A stretch of 64,000 nt of DNA from Rathayibacter sp. VKM Ac-2856 (GCF_013205055.1 NZ_JABMLF010000005.1:310001-374000); one strand, 5' to 3'. Positions 43,842 through 52,441 are shown, counted from the stretch's first letter. Notes: a model not told the origin generated them from the sequence alone. Translations and numbers: made by a program.

Positions 43842-44477
43842 TCAGGCCAGGGCGCGCTCGACGTAGGGCCGCAGGTCGGCGGCGAGGCGCAGCTCGCCCG
43901 CGGCCTCGGCGTCGAGGAGGGTCTGCGCGTCGTCGGCGCGGCGCTCGACGAACCAGCGGCCGAGCGGCACGGCCCGCTCCGGCCGCGACAGCAGCTCGAT
44001 CGCGTCGCCGGCCGCGATGCTCCCGCGGTGCAGCACGCGCAGATACGCACCCGTGCGCCCCGCTTCGGCGAAGCGCTTCACCCACTGCGGCTCGCCGAGC
44101 ACGCGCTGGAAGGTGGCGCACGGCGTCCGCGGCATCGTCACCTCGACCTCGACCTTCTCGCCGATCCGCCAGCGCTCGCCGATCACTGCGCCGGTCAGGT
44201 CCAGGCCCTCCACCCGAAGGTTCTCGCCGAAGCGCCCGGCGGGCATCTCGTAGCCGAGCCGCTCCTCCCACCACTCGGCGTCCTCGCGGGCGTAGGCGTA
44301 GAGCGCCTTCGCCTCGCCGCCGTGGTGCGCCCGGTCGGCCTGCACGTCGGCGTAGACGCCGAGATCGCGGATGACGACGGGTCCGTCGACGGGGCGCTTG
44401 TCGATGGCGGTGACGCCCACCAGACCCGGGTCGGGGAGCAGGCGGTCGACGCGGCAGACGGCGAGGAGTCGGGGCAT
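43842..44477 (-). CDS. MOSC domain-containing protein (YiiM-like)
   Basis: A 211-residue protein with the MOSC (molybdenum cofactor sulfurase C-terminal) fold: DGPVVIRDLGVYADVQADRA, HHGGEAKALYAYAREDAEWW, GRFGENLRVEGLDL and the conserved cysteine in TPCATFQ. It probably binds Mo cofactor and takes part in N-hydroxylated compound reduction, by family analogy. It is divergent from the pentapeptide gene and 66 bases apart. Confidence 0.88.
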   Translation of the reverse strand: MPRLLAVCRVDRLLPDPGLVGVTAIDKRPVDGPVVIRDLGVYADVQADRAHHGGEAKALYAYAREDAEWWEERLGYEMPAGRFGENLRVEGLDLTGAVIGERWRIGEKVEVEVTMPRTPCATFQRVLGEPQWVKRFAEAGRTGAYLRVLHRGSIAAGDAIELLSRPERAVPLGRWFVERRADDAQTLLDAEAAGELRLAADLRPYVERALA

Positions 44478-44543
44478 GCCGTCATGCTCTCACCGCCCGG
44501 CGCCCGCCGTGCGCAGGGGCTCGCCCGCGTAGGCTCGCACGTC

Positions 44544-45200
44544 ATGCGCGCCGCCCTCCCCGCTCCCCGGTTCGACCCGCTCGTCCTCGACGGCCTCGCG
44601 GAGGGGTACGCCGGCGACACCGGCGCCCGGGAGCACGCGGAGGGGCTCCGCTTCGAGGGCGTCGACCTCACCGGAGCCGACCTGACCGCAGCCTCCTTCA
44701 GCGAGTGCGTGCTCGACGGCGTGGTCCTCGAGCGGGCGCAGCTGCGCGCCGCCTCCCTCGTCGAATCGCGGCTGGAGCGGCTGGACGTGCCCGGGCTCAC
44801 GGCTCCGCGCAGCCGCTGGCGCTCGATCGAGCTCGCCTCCTCGCGCCTGGGCTCGGCCGAGCTCTACGAGACCACTTTCGAGCAGGTGCGGATCTCGGAC
44901 TGCAAGCTCGGCTACGTCAACCTCCGCGCCGCGACCCTGCACGACGTGCTCTTCGAGCGCTGCACGATCGACGAGCTCGACCTCGGCGGGGCCACCGGTT
45001 CGCGGGTGGCCTTCACCGACTGCGACGTCCGCTCCCTGGAGCTGCCCGGCGCGCGGATCCAGGACCTCGATCTGCGCGGCGCCGAGCTGCACGTGCTCGG
45101 CGGCCTCGACGGCCTGCGCGGCGCGGCGCTGACGGAGCTGCAGCTCGGCCTGATGCTGCCGCTGTTCGCCGAGCACTTCGGCGTGCGGGTCCTGGGCTGA
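44544..45200 (+). CDS. Pentapeptide repeat protein
   Basis: A 218-residue protein with tandem A(D/N)LXX-type repeats, for example GVDLTGADLTAASFSECVL, LERAQLRAASLVESRLERL and later DLGGATGSRVAFTDC. These form a right-handed quadrilateral beta-helix. Some relatives protect DNA gyrase from quinolones, but nothing here shows that. TAGGCT lies 8 nt before the ATG. Confidence 0.88.
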   Translation: MRAALPAPRFDPLVLDGLAEGYAGDTGAREHAEGLRFEGVDLTGADLTAASFSECVLDGVVLERAQLRAASLVESRLERLDVPGLTAPRSRWRSIELASSRLGSAELYETTFEQVRISDCKLGYVNLRAATLHDVLFERCTIDELDLGGATGSRVAFTDCDVRSLELPGARIQDLDLRGAELHVLGGLDGLRGAALTELQLGLMLPLFAEHFGVRVLG

Positions 45201-45250
45201 GGCGCGCGGCCCGGCCGCGGCATCCCCCGATCAGCTGCGGCGTCGCCCGA

Positions 45251-45613
45251 TCAGCCGCGACGTCTCCCGATCAGCCGGGTCAGCGCCCGGCGGCCGAGCA
45301 GGAACACCCCGAGCACGACGGCGGTGACGACCACGAAGCTCAGCTGCACGCCCTGCCCCGAGAGCACGCGCAGCAGCATCCCGCCGGCCACGGTCACGAT
45401 CCACACCACGATCCCGGAGAGGACCAGGCGGTCGGGCGTGCGCCAGGCCCGGGCGATCACCCAGCCCAGCAGCAGCGCCGCGAGGAACGGCCACAGCGTC
45501 ACGAGGAAGCCCTCGAGCACCGAGCCGCCGTCGTGCGTCCCCCGCCCGATCAGCACGAAGACCGCGACCAGCACCGCGTCCAGCGCCAGCCCGAGGGCCG
45601 CGCGGCGGGTCAC
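45251..45613 (-). CDS. DUF3054 membrane protein
   Basis: A 120-residue protein with four membrane helices (ALGLALDAVLVAVFVLIG, FLVTLWPFLAALLLGWVIA, LVLSGIVVWIVTVAGGML and SFVVVTAVVLGVFLLG) and the RAWRTPDRL loop, matching DUF3054. The GTG start overlaps the DUF3097 stop (GTGA), so translation is coupled. Function unknown. Just 3' of it, GATCAGC-CGGC units recur three times at about 45230-45275. Confidence 0.82.
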   Translation of the reverse strand: MTRRAALGLALDAVLVAVFVLIGRGTHDGGSVLEGFLVTLWPFLAALLLGWVIARAWRTPDRLVLSGIVVWIVTVAGGMLLRVLSGQGVQLSFVVVTAVVLGVFLLGRRALTRLIGRRRG

Positions 45614-46458
45614 GCCGGCTCCGTGACGAAGTCGATCAGCTGCTCGACCCGGCCGAGCAGCGCGGGCTCGAGGTCCTGGAAGGTGCGGACCTGCCCGAGG
45701 ATGCGCTGCCAGGCGCGGGCGATGTCGGCCTGCTCGTCGTGCGGCCAGCCGAGCGCCTGGCAGATGCCCTTCTTCCACTCGATCGAGCGCGGGATCTCGG
45801 GCCAGCGCTCGAGCCCGACGCGGGCGGGCTTCACCGCCTGCCAGACGTCGACGAAGGGGTGGCCGACCACGAGGACGTGCGCACCGTGCGGCCCGGCGGC
45901 GACCGCGTCGGCGATCCGCGACTCCTTCGACCCGCGGACGAGGTGGTCGACGAGCACGCCGATGCGCCGCCCGGGCCCGGGTGCGAAGGCGCGGACCAGC
46001 TCGTCGAGGTTGTCGACGCCCTCGATGTACTCGACGACGACGCCCTCGACGCGCAGGTCGTGGCCCCAGACCTTCTCGACCAGCTCGGCGTCGTGCCGGC
46101 CCTCGACGTAGATGCGGCTCGGCAGCGCGACGCGCGCCTTCGCATCGGCGACGTGGAAGGAGCCGGAGGCGGAGCGCGCCCGGCCGAGGTTCGCATCGCG
46201 CTTGAGCCCGGGGGCCTTCAGCGACACCGGCTTGCCGTCGATGAGGAAGCCGGGGCCGATCGGGAAGACGCGGACCTTGCCGAAGCGGTCCTCGAGCTTC
46301 ACCATCCGCAGCTCGACGCCGACGACGGCGCCGACGAATCCGGAGGCGACCTCCTCGACCACGAGATCGCGCTCGGCCTCGACCACCGCGACCTCGACCT
46401 TGTTCTTCGCTCGCCAGTTCCCGGCGAGCACGTCCTGCCCGTACCTGTCGTCGTCCAT
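45610..46458 (-). CDS. DUF3097 protein
   Basis: A 282-residue actinobacterial protein: MDDDRYGQDVLAGNWRAKNK, IYVEGRHDAELVEKVWGHDL, VEYIEGVDNLDELVRAF and GVLVDHLVRGSKESRIADAV. The YVEGRHDAE...LVDHLV pattern resembles a TOPRIM domain (conserved Glu and Asp residues), suggesting a nucleic-acid role. TACCCT lies 7 nt before the ATG. It is co-transcribed with the DUF3054 gene. Confidence 0.85.
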   Translation of the reverse strand: MDDDRYGQDVLAGNWRAKNKVEVAVVEAERDLVVEEVASGFVGAVVGVELRMVKLEDRFGKVRVFPIGPGFLIDGKPVSLKAPGLKRDANLGRARSASGSFHVADAKARVALPSRIYVEGRHDAELVEKVWGHDLRVEGVVVEYIEGVDNLDELVRAFAPGPGRRIGVLVDHLVRGSKESRIADAVAAGPHGAHVLVVGHPFVDVWQAVKPARVGLERWPEIPRSIEWKKGICQALGWPHDEQADIARAWQRILGQVRTFQDLEPALLGRVEQLIDFVTEPA

Positions 46459-46489
46459 CGCCTCGAGGGTAGCCCGCTGCTGCTGCGGA

Positions 46490-46540
46490 TGATCATCACT
46501 CTCGATTGCGCGAATACATTGCGATGCGTTTATGGATCTG
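46490..46540 (+). promoter_or_regulatory. AT-rich upstream region of the His-rich peptide gene
   Basis: This stretch (ATGATCATCACTC, GCGAATACATTGC, GCGTTTATGG) is far richer in A/T than its surroundings and includes two ATTGCG direct repeats and the palindrome GATGATCATC. It looks like a promoter/operator, possibly metal-responsive given the product, but no named box can be assigned. Confidence 0.4.
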
Positions 46541-46592
46541 CTCCACTGGTCGAGGTCGTCGTCCGGCGGCCTCCCCTCCGAAAGGCAGCGCC

Positions 46593-46787
46593 ATGAGCAC
46601 CACCGACCTCCACGCCGAGCACGACGTCACCGAGCACGAGCACGGCGAGGGCTGCGGCCACACCACCGTCGAGCACGACGGCCACGTCGACTACGCGCAC
46701 GGCACCCACCGCCACGCCCTGCACGGCGACCACTACGACGAGCACGGCGCCCACGCCGAGCACGTCGCGGCCGCCGACCAGTCCTGA
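46593..46787 (+). CDS. Small histidine-rich metal-binding protein
   Basis: A 64-residue protein with 15 His and 15 acidic residues and one Cys, in runs such as DVTEHEHGEGCGHTTVEHDG and HRHALHGDHYDEHGAHAEH. It has no signal peptide or membrane helix. Zn, Ni or Cu binding in the cytoplasm is the likely role; similar short proteins are often mis-named zinc transporter permease. It has a weak AAAGG ribosome site about 8 nt before the ATG and its own AT-rich promoter region. Confidence 0.7.
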   Translation: MSTTDLHAEHDVTEHEHGEGCGHTTVEHDGHVDYAHGTHRHALHGDHYDEHGAHAEHVAAADQS

Positions 46788-46795
46788 CCTGATCG

Positions 46796-47052
46796 GGATC
46801 TCGATACGCCCCCTGCAGGGGCTGCTCGATCAGCATGATGCCGCCGCGGCCCGCGCCCATGCTGGTCGAGTAGCCGCGCAGCGGCGTATCGAGTTCATGC
46901 TGGTCGAGTAGCCGCGCAGCGGCGTATCGAGACCCACCCATCGAACGACGGTGGATCTCGATACGCCCTCTCCGAGGGCTACTCGATCAGCATGATGCCG
47001 CCGCCGGCCCGCACCCACGCCGGTCGAGCAGCGCGCAGCGCGCATCGAGACC
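46796..47052. repeat. Five TCGA-stem hairpin repeats
   Basis: Copies are at 46796-46837, 46858-46893, 46896-46934, 46953-46994 and a degenerate one at 47016-47052. Inner stems are CCCC/GGGG, CCGC/GCGG (twice), CCCTC/GAGGG and GCGC/GCGC. Two copies are almost directly abutting in the same orientation. This is the densest cluster in the window, between the His-rich gene and the rib operon promoter. Confidence 0.86.
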
Positions 47053-47103
47053 CGCCCGTGGACGAGCATGTCGCCGGAAGACGGCGCTCCCAGGCGCGTT
47101 GAG

Positions 47104-47109
47104 TAGGCT
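47104..47109 (+). promoter_or_regulatory. -10 box of the riboflavin operon
   Basis: TAGGCT lies 14 nt before the first base of the FMN riboswitch stem, so transcription would begin around 47115-47117. No convincing -35 box was seen. Confidence 0.5.
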
Positions 47110-47122
47110 GACAGCGAAAGAA

Positions 47123-47252
47123 CGTGCTCCGGGGTCGGTGAGAGTCCGAACCGGCGGTGACAGTCCGCGAGCCGCTGACCACTTCGGTGGGAGGCGGTTG
47201 ACCTGGTGGAACTCCGGGACCGACGGTGAAAGTCCGGATGGGAGGCAGCACG
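47123..47252 (+). ncRNA. FMN riboswitch (RFN element)
   Basis: The conserved FMN aptamer is complete: closing stem CGTGCT / AGCACG, then GGGGTCGGTGAGAGTCCGAA, CCGGCGGTGACAGTCCGC, a variable arm, and ACCGACGGTGAAAGTCCGGATGGGAGG in segments. It lies 86 nt upstream of ribD and senses flavin mononucleotide. In high-GC actinomycetes such elements often act on translation or on Rho access; the G/C-rich stretch 47253-47338 is the likely expression platform. Confidence 0.97.
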
Positions 47253-47338
47253 AGCGTCGCGCGCGAGCGCGGCGCTGAACGACGGTGCCCGCGCACCGCT
47301 GTTCGCACCCCGGAGTTCGGCGACGAACGGAACCGGGA

Positions 47339-48388
47339 ATGACGAACGACTTCGAGCACGCGATGCGCAGGGCGCTGGCCCTCGCCGAGCGCGGCCCCGC
47401 CCGCGGCGTGAATCCGCGCGTCGGCTGCGTCCTGCTCGCGCCCGACGGCAGCGTGCTGGCCGAGGGCTGGCATCACGGAGCCGGCACCGCCCACGCCGAG
47501 GTCGACGCCCTCTCCGCGATTGCCCCCGGTGCCGCGGCCGGCGCCACCGCCGTCGTCTCCCTCGAGCCCTGCGACCACACCGGCCGCACCGGCCCGTGCA
47601 GCCGCGCCCTGATCGACGCCGGCGTCACCCGCGTCGTCTACGCCGTCGGCGATCCCGGCGACCGCTCGGCGGGCGGCGGCGACACGCTCCGCGCGGCCGG
47701 CGTCGAGGTGATCGAGGGCGTGCTCGCCGACGAGGCGGAGGAGTTCCTGCACGTCTGGCTCACCGCGACCCGTCGCCGCCGCCCCTGGGTGACGCTCAAG
47801 TGGGCCTCCACGCTCGACGGCCGCACCGCCGCCGCGGACGGCAGCAGCCGCTGGATCACCGGCGCCGCCGCCCGCCAGCGGGTGCACGAGCAGCGCGCCG
47901 CGGCCGACGCGATCCTCGTCGGCACCGGCACGGTCCTCGCCGACGACCCGAGTCTCACCGCCCGCGGCGACGCCGGCGAGCTCCTCGCCGAGCAGCCGCT
48001 CCCCGTCGTCGTCGGGTCGCGCGCCGTCCCCGCCGGCGCCCGGGTGCTCGAGCACCCGCGCCCCCCGCTCCTCGAGCGCACCCGCGACCTCCCCGCCGTC
48101 CTCGACCGCCTCTACGAGGCCGAGGTCCGCCACGTCTACGTCGAGGGCGGCCCCGTCCTCGCCTCCGCGCTCGTCGCCGACGGGCTCGTCGACGAGTTCC
48201 TCGTCTACCTCGCCCCCGCGCTGCTCGGCGGTCCCCGCCTGGCGCTCGGCGACGTGGGCGTCGACAGCATCGCCGGCGCCCACCGCCTCGACCTCCGCTC
48301 CGTGGAGGTCCTCGGCGGCGACCTCCTCGTCACCGCCCGGCCGGGCTCCCCCGCCCGCCGGCAGCCCGCCCCGCAGAAGGAGTCCTGA
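47339..48388 (+). CDS. ribD: Bifunctional diaminohydroxyphosphoribosylaminopyrimidine deaminase / reductase
   Basis: A 349-residue enzyme for the second and third steps of riboflavin synthesis. The N-terminal deaminase has the zinc site in HHGAGTAHAEVDAL and LEPCDHTGRTGPC; the C-terminal reductase has VTLKWASTLDGRTAAADG and YVEGGPVLASALV. The ATG at 47339 follows GGAACCGGGA. It is the first gene of ribD-ribE-ribBA-ribH and its stop overlaps the ribE start (TGATG). Confidence 0.95.
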   Translation: MTNDFEHAMRRALALAERGPARGVNPRVGCVLLAPDGSVLAEGWHHGAGTAHAEVDALSAIAPGAAAGATAVVSLEPCDHTGRTGPCSRALIDAGVTRVVYAVGDPGDRSAGGGDTLRAAGVEVIEGVLADEAEEFLHVWLTATRRRRPWVTLKWASTLDGRTAAADGSSRWITGAAARQRVHEQRAAADAILVGTGTVLADDPSLTARGDAGELLAEQPLPVVVGSRAVPAGARVLEHPRPPLLERTRDLPAVLDRLYEAEVRHVYVEGGPVLASALVADGLVDEFLVYLAPALLGGPRLALGDVGVDSIAGAHRLDLRSVEVLGGDLLVTARPGSPARRQPAPQKES

Positions 48389-49020
48389 TGTTCACCGGAA
48401 TCATCGAGGAGGTCGGCGTCGTCACCGCCGTCTCGGCAGGGACCGACGCGATCCGCCTGACCGTGCGCGGCCCGCTGGCCGTCGAGGGCGCCCGGCACGG
48501 CGACTCGATCGCGGTCTCGGGCGTCTGCCTCACCGTCGTCGAGCAGTCGGAGGACGGCTTCACCGCCGACGTGATGGCGCAGACCCTGCGGATGTCCACG
48601 CTCGACGGCGTCGCGGTCGGCGACCCCGTGAACCTCGAGCGCGCGGCGCTCGTCGGCGACCGCCTCGGCGGCCACATCGTCCAGGGCCACATCGACGGCA
48701 CGGCGACGCTGCTCGCGATCACCCCCGGCGACGCCTGGCGCGTGCTGCGCTTCTCCCTCCCGCCCGAGGCCGCCCCGCTGGTCACCGACAAGGGCTCGAT
48801 CGCGGTCGACGGCGTCTCGCTGACCGTCTCGGCGATCAGCCCCGCCGCCGAGCCGGAGCAGTGGTTCGAGGTCTCGCTCATCCCCGAGACCCTCGCCGCC
48901 ACCACGCTCGGCGCCCGCGCCGTCGGCGACCGGGTCAACATCGAGACTGACATCCTCGCCCGCCACGTCGAGCGGATGCTCGCCCTGCGCTCGGCCGCCC
49001 CGGTCGGAGGCCGGGCATGA
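48388..49020 (+). CDS. ribE: Riboflavin synthase (alpha chain)
   Basis: A 210-residue trimeric enzyme that dismutates two lumazines to riboflavin. It shows the duplicated barrel starts MFTGIIEEVGVV and GGHIVQGHIDGTA, each half with the SGVCLTVV / DGVSLTVS motif. It overlaps ribD by one base and ribBA by four (ATGA). Confidence 0.96.
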   Translation: MFTGIIEEVGVVTAVSAGTDAIRLTVRGPLAVEGARHGDSIAVSGVCLTVVEQSEDGFTADVMAQTLRMSTLDGVAVGDPVNLERAALVGDRLGGHIVQGHIDGTATLLAITPGDAWRVLRFSLPPEAAPLVTDKGSIAVDGVSLTVSAISPAAEPEQWFEVSLIPETLAATTLGARAVGDRVNIETDILARHVERMLALRSAAPVGGRA

Positions 49021-50390
49021 GCCTCTCCACGATCCCCGAGGCCGTCGCCGCGCTCCGCGCCGGCCGGCCGATCATCGTCGCCGACGACGAGGGCCGCGAG
49101 AACGAGGGCGACGTCATCGTCTCGGCCCAGCTCGCCAGCCAGGAGACGATCGCCTGGATGGTGCGCCACTCCTCCGGCTTCATCTGCGCGCCGATGACGA
49201 ACGAGATCGCCGACCGCCTGGAGCTCCCGCTGATGGTGATCGACAACGAGGATCCGCGCGGCACCGCCTACACGCTGTCCGTCGACGCCGCCGACCGTCT
49301 CTCCACCGGGATCAGCGCCTCGGACCGCGCGCACACGCTCCGCGTCCTCGCCGACCCGGAGGCGACCCCGTCGCGGCTGCACCGTCCGGGCCACATCCTG
49401 CCGCTGCGCGCCGTCGAGGGCGGCGTGCGCGAGCGCGACGGCCACACCGAGGCCGCGGTCGACCTGATGCGCCTGGCCGGCCTCGAGCCGGTCGGCGCCA
49501 TCTCGGAGATCGTGGCGGAGGACGGCGAGATGATGCGCCTCCCCGGCCTGATCGCCCTCGGCGAGCGCGAGGACGTGCCGGTCACCACGGTCGCCGCGCT
49601 CATCGCGTACCTCGAGGAGCACCACCCCGACCTCGACGCGCCGAGCGTGGAGCCTGCCCGCGACACCCCGCGGGTGATCTTCGAGGTCGAGACCACCGTG
49701 CCGACCACCCACGGCCCGTTCCGCCTGCGCGCCTACCGCGACCGCCAGACCGGAGCCGACCACGTCGCGGTCGTGGCCGGCGAGGTCGGCGACGGCCGCC
49801 CGGCGCTCGTGCGGGTGCACTCCGAGTGCCTCACCGGCGAGGCGTTCGGCTCGCTGAAGTGCGAGTGCGGCCCGCAGCTCGACGCGGCGCTCGACACGAT
49901 CCAGCGCGACGGCGGCGTCGTGATCTACCTGCGCGGGCACGAGGGCCGCGGCATCGGGCTGATCAACAAGCTCCGCGCGTACCGGCTCCAGGAGGACGGG
50001 CTCGACACGCTCGACGCCAACCTCGCCCTCGGCCTGCCCGCGGACGCGCGCGACTACGGAGCGGCCGTCGGCATCCTCGAGGACCTCGGCGTCACCGACG
50101 TCCGCCTGCTCACCAACAACCCGGAGAAGGTGCGCCAGCTCACCGATCGCGGCATCACCGTCTCCGAGCGCGTGCCGCTCGTGGCCGGCGTCGGCGCCTT
50201 CAACCAGGGCTACCTCGCCACCAAGCGCGACCGGATGGGCCACTTCAGCGATCTCGACCCCCTCGCCGGCGTCGACACCCTCGTCGAACCCGACCCCCTG
50301 GTCGACTCGGGCACTCTCGTCGATCCCGGCCCCGGGATCGGACTCGACCCCCTCGACGCCGGACCCTCCGGCGCGACATCGAAGGAGTAA
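49017..50390 (+). CDS. ribBA: Bifunctional 3,4-dihydroxy-2-butanone-4-phosphate synthase / GTP cyclohydrolase II
   Basis: A 457-residue fusion. The N-terminal RibB domain (~1-205) has VADDEGRENEGDV and RPGHILPLRA; the RibA domain (~210-405) has the zinc cysteines in RVHSECLTGEAFGSLKCECG and the LRGHEGRGIGLINKL loop. After the usual end (YLATKRDRMGHF) an extra ~50-residue tail is rich in D, P, L, V and G with repeats of the form DPL..DTLVEPDPLVDSG; this tail is not part of either enzyme. Four bases separate it from ribH. Confidence 0.95.
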   Translation: MSLSTIPEAVAALRAGRPIIVADDEGRENEGDVIVSAQLASQETIAWMVRHSSGFICAPMTNEIADRLELPLMVIDNEDPRGTAYTLSVDAADRLSTGISASDRAHTLRVLADPEATPSRLHRPGHILPLRAVEGGVRERDGHTEAAVDLMRLAGLEPVGAISEIVAEDGEMMRLPGLIALGEREDVPVTTVAALIAYLEEHHPDLDAPSVEPARDTPRVIFEVETTVPTTHGPFRLRAYRDRQTGADHVAVVAGEVGDGRPALVRVHSECLTGEAFGSLKCECGPQLDAALDTIQRDGGVVIYLRGHEGRGIGLINKLRAYRLQEDGLDTLDANLALGLPADARDYGAAVGILEDLGVTDVRLLTNNPEKVRQLTDRGITVSERVPLVAGVGAFNQGYLATKRDRMGHFSDLDPLAGVDTLVEPDPLVDSGTLVDPGPGIGLDPLDAGPSGATSKE

Positions 50391-50393
50391 GCC

Positions 50394-50867
50394 ATGGCCG
50401 GTAGCGGCGCCCCCACCACCTCCGCCCTCGACGGGAGCGGCCTCCGCGTCGTCGTCGTCGCGGGGACCTGGCACCAGCAGATCAGCGACGGCCTGATCGC
50501 CGGCGCGTCGAGCGCGCTCGACGAGTCGGGCGCCTCCTGGTCGCTCGTGCGCGTCCCCGGCTCGTTCGAGCTGCCGGTCGCCGCGAAGGCGGCGCTCGAG
50601 GCGGGCGCGGACGCGGTGGTCGCCCTCGGCGTGATCATCCGCGGCGGCACCCCGCACTTCGAGTACGTCTCGGACGCCGCGACCTCCGGGCTGACCACCG
50701 TCTCGATCCAGACCGGCAAGCCGGTCGGCTTCGGCGTGCTCACCCTCGACACCGAGCAGCAGGGCATCGACCGCGCCGGCCTGCCCGGCTCGAAGGAGGA
50801 CAAGGGCCGCGAGGCGGCGGAGGCGGCCGTCGCGACCGCGCTCGTCCTCCGCGAGCTGCGCGGCTAG
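50394..50867 (+). CDS. ribH: 6,7-dimethyl-8-ribityllumazine synthase
   Basis: A 157-residue enzyme that condenses the RibA/RibD-derived pyrimidine with the RibB product. It has [33 protein letters not shown] and the catalytic [14 protein letters not shown] with its histidine. It is the last gene of the operon, followed by a terminator at 50908-50948. Confidence 0.96.
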   Translation: MAGSGAPTTSALDGSGLRVVVVAGTWHQQISDGLIAGASSALDESGASWSLVRVPGSFELPVAAKAALEAGADAVVALGVIIRGGTPHFEYVSDAATSGLTTVSIQTGKPVGFGVLTLDTEQQGIDRAGLPGSKEDKGREAAEAAVATALVLRELRG

Positions 50868-50907
50868 CTCCCGAGGCACCGGCCACCCCCGCTCCGGAGG
50901 TGCGCTC

Positions 50908-50948
50908 GCGCGCCGGTGACCCCCCTACCGGGGGCGCCGGCGCGCTTT
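50908..50948 (+). terminator. Rho-independent terminator after ribH
   Basis: A GC-rich stem (GCGCGCCGG, with CCCCC and GGGGG continuing inside, closing CCGGCGCGC) is followed by TTT. It is 40 bases after the ribH stop. Confidence 0.8.
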
Positions 50949-50965
50949 GCTGTGAGAACACGGAG

Positions 50966-50971
50966 TAAAGT
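50966..50971 (+). promoter_or_regulatory. -10 box of the MHS transporter gene
   Basis: TAAAGT follows the ribH terminator. A leader of about 115 nt would precede the ATG at 51092; GGAG lies 15 nt from the ATG, so the ribosome site is weak. Confidence 0.45.
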
Positions 50972-51091
50972 GGCCGGGTCGTCACGAGCGGCCCTACCCT
51001 TACTCCCCCTCGGCCCCCGCGGCCCGCAGCGCCCGATCGACGCCGCCCCCGCCGGCACCGGGAGACCCCTCCACCGGAGCAGCTCTCTTCC

Positions 51092-52441
51092 ATGTCTTCT
51101 TCCCGTACCGCAGCCGACGCTCCCGCCGCCGCCCCGCAGAACTCGCGGGGCCGGGTGATCCTGGCGAGCCTCATCGGCACCTCGATCGAGTTCTACGACT
51201 TCTACGCCTACGCGACCGCGGCCGTCCTGGTCTTCCCGTCGCTCTTCTTCGTCAACGAGGACCCGGCGACCGCGCTCCTCGCCTCCTTCGCCGTCTTCGG
51301 CGTCGCGTTCATCGCGCGCCCGATCGGCTCGATCATCTTCGGCCACTTCGGCGACCGGATCGGCCGCAAGGGCACCCTCGTCGCCTCCCTCCTCACGATG
51401 GGAATCGCGACCTTCCTGATCGGCTGCCTGCCGACCGCGCTCACCCCCGGCTGGGAGTTCCTCGCGCCGTTCCTGCTCGTCGTGATGCGCTTCTGCCAGG
51501 GTCTCGGCCTCGGCGGCGAGTGGTCCGGCGCCGCGCTCCTGGCGACCGAGAACGCGCCCGCGAACAAGCGCGCCATCTACGGCACCTTCCCCCAGCTCGG
51601 CGCCCCGATCGGCTTCATCGTCGCGAACGTCCTCTTCCTGGTGCTCGCGAGCACCATGAGCGACGAGACCTTCGCCGCCTGGGGCTGGCGCGTGCCGTTC
51701 CTCGCGAGCGCCGTCCTCGTGATCATCGGCCTCTACGTCCGGTTCAAGCTCGTCGAGACCCCCGCGTTCCAGAAGGTCGTCGAGAAGGGCGAGGTCGCCA
51801 AGCTCCCGCTCGCCCGCGTCTTCGTCAGCAGCTGGCGCCCGCTGATCCTCGGCACGTTCATCATGCTGGCGACCTACGTGCTCTTCTACCTGATGACCAC
51901 GTTCACGCTGACCTACGGCACCACGCCCGCCGACGCCGCGACCCCGGGTCTCGGCTACAGCCGCAACGACTTCCTCATCATGCTGATCGTGGGCGTCGTC
52001 TTCTTCGGCATCTTCACGCTCGTCTCGGGCCCCCTGGCCGAGAAGTTCGGGCGCCGTCGCACGCTGCTCGCCGTCACCACGGCGATCCTCGTCTTCGGCC
52101 TGCTCTTCGTCCCGCTGTTCAGCGGCGGCTTCGCCGGCGTGATGGCGGTGCTGATCCTCGGCTTCACGCTGATGGGGCTCACCTTCGGCCCGATGGGCGC
52201 CGTGCTGCCCGAGCTGTTCCCGACCAACGTCCGCTACACCGGCTCGGCGATGTCGTACAACCTCGCGTCGATCCTCGGAGCGGCGCTCGCGCCGATCATC
52301 GCGGTGGCGCTCTGGCAGTCGGCCGGCGGCAGCACGCTGCTGGTCGGCCTCTACCTCAGCGGCGCGGCGGTGCTGACGCTCATCGCGCTCCTGCTCTCGA
52401 AGGAGACGCAGCACCTCTCGTACACGGACAACGTGTCGTAG
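51092..52441 (+). CDS. MHS family MFS transporter
   Basis: A 449-residue, 12-helix transporter of the metabolite:H+ symporter group. It shows GTSIEFYDFYAYA in helix 1, GHFGDRIGRKGTL after helix 2, QGLGLGGEWSGAALL in helix 4 and a second FGRRRTLLA loop. Relatives carry shikimate, alpha-ketoglutarate or betaine-type solutes; the substrate here is unknown. It ends at a TAG followed by a hairpin at 52459-52491. Confidence 0.9.
   Translation: MSSSRTAADAPAAAPQNSRGRVILASLIGTSIEFYDFYAYATAAVLVFPSLFFVNEDPATALLASFAVFGVAFIARPIGSIIFGHFGDRIGRKGTLVASLLTMGIATFLIGCLPTALTPGWEFLAPFLLVVMRFCQGLGLGGEWSGAALLATENAPANKRAIYGTFPQLGAPIGFIVANVLFLVLASTMSDETFAAWGWRVPFLASAVLVIIGLYVRFKLVETPAFQKVVEKGEVAKLPLARVFVSSWRPLILGTFIMLATYVLFYLMTTFTLTYGTTPADAATPGLGYSRNDFLIMLIVGVVFFGIFTLVSGPLAEKFGRRRTLLAVTTAILVFGLLFVPLFSGGFAGVMAVLILGFTLMGLTFGPMGAVLPELFPTNVRYTGSAMSYNLASILGAALAPIIAVALWQSAGGSTLLVGLYLSGAAVLTLIALLLSKETQHLSYTDNVS

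Noticed and set aside
46506-46592. Longer His-rich protein starting at 46506
   Set aside because: The extra 29 residues lie in the AT-rich promoter stretch and have no ribosome site; the ATG at 46593 begins the His-rich sequence.
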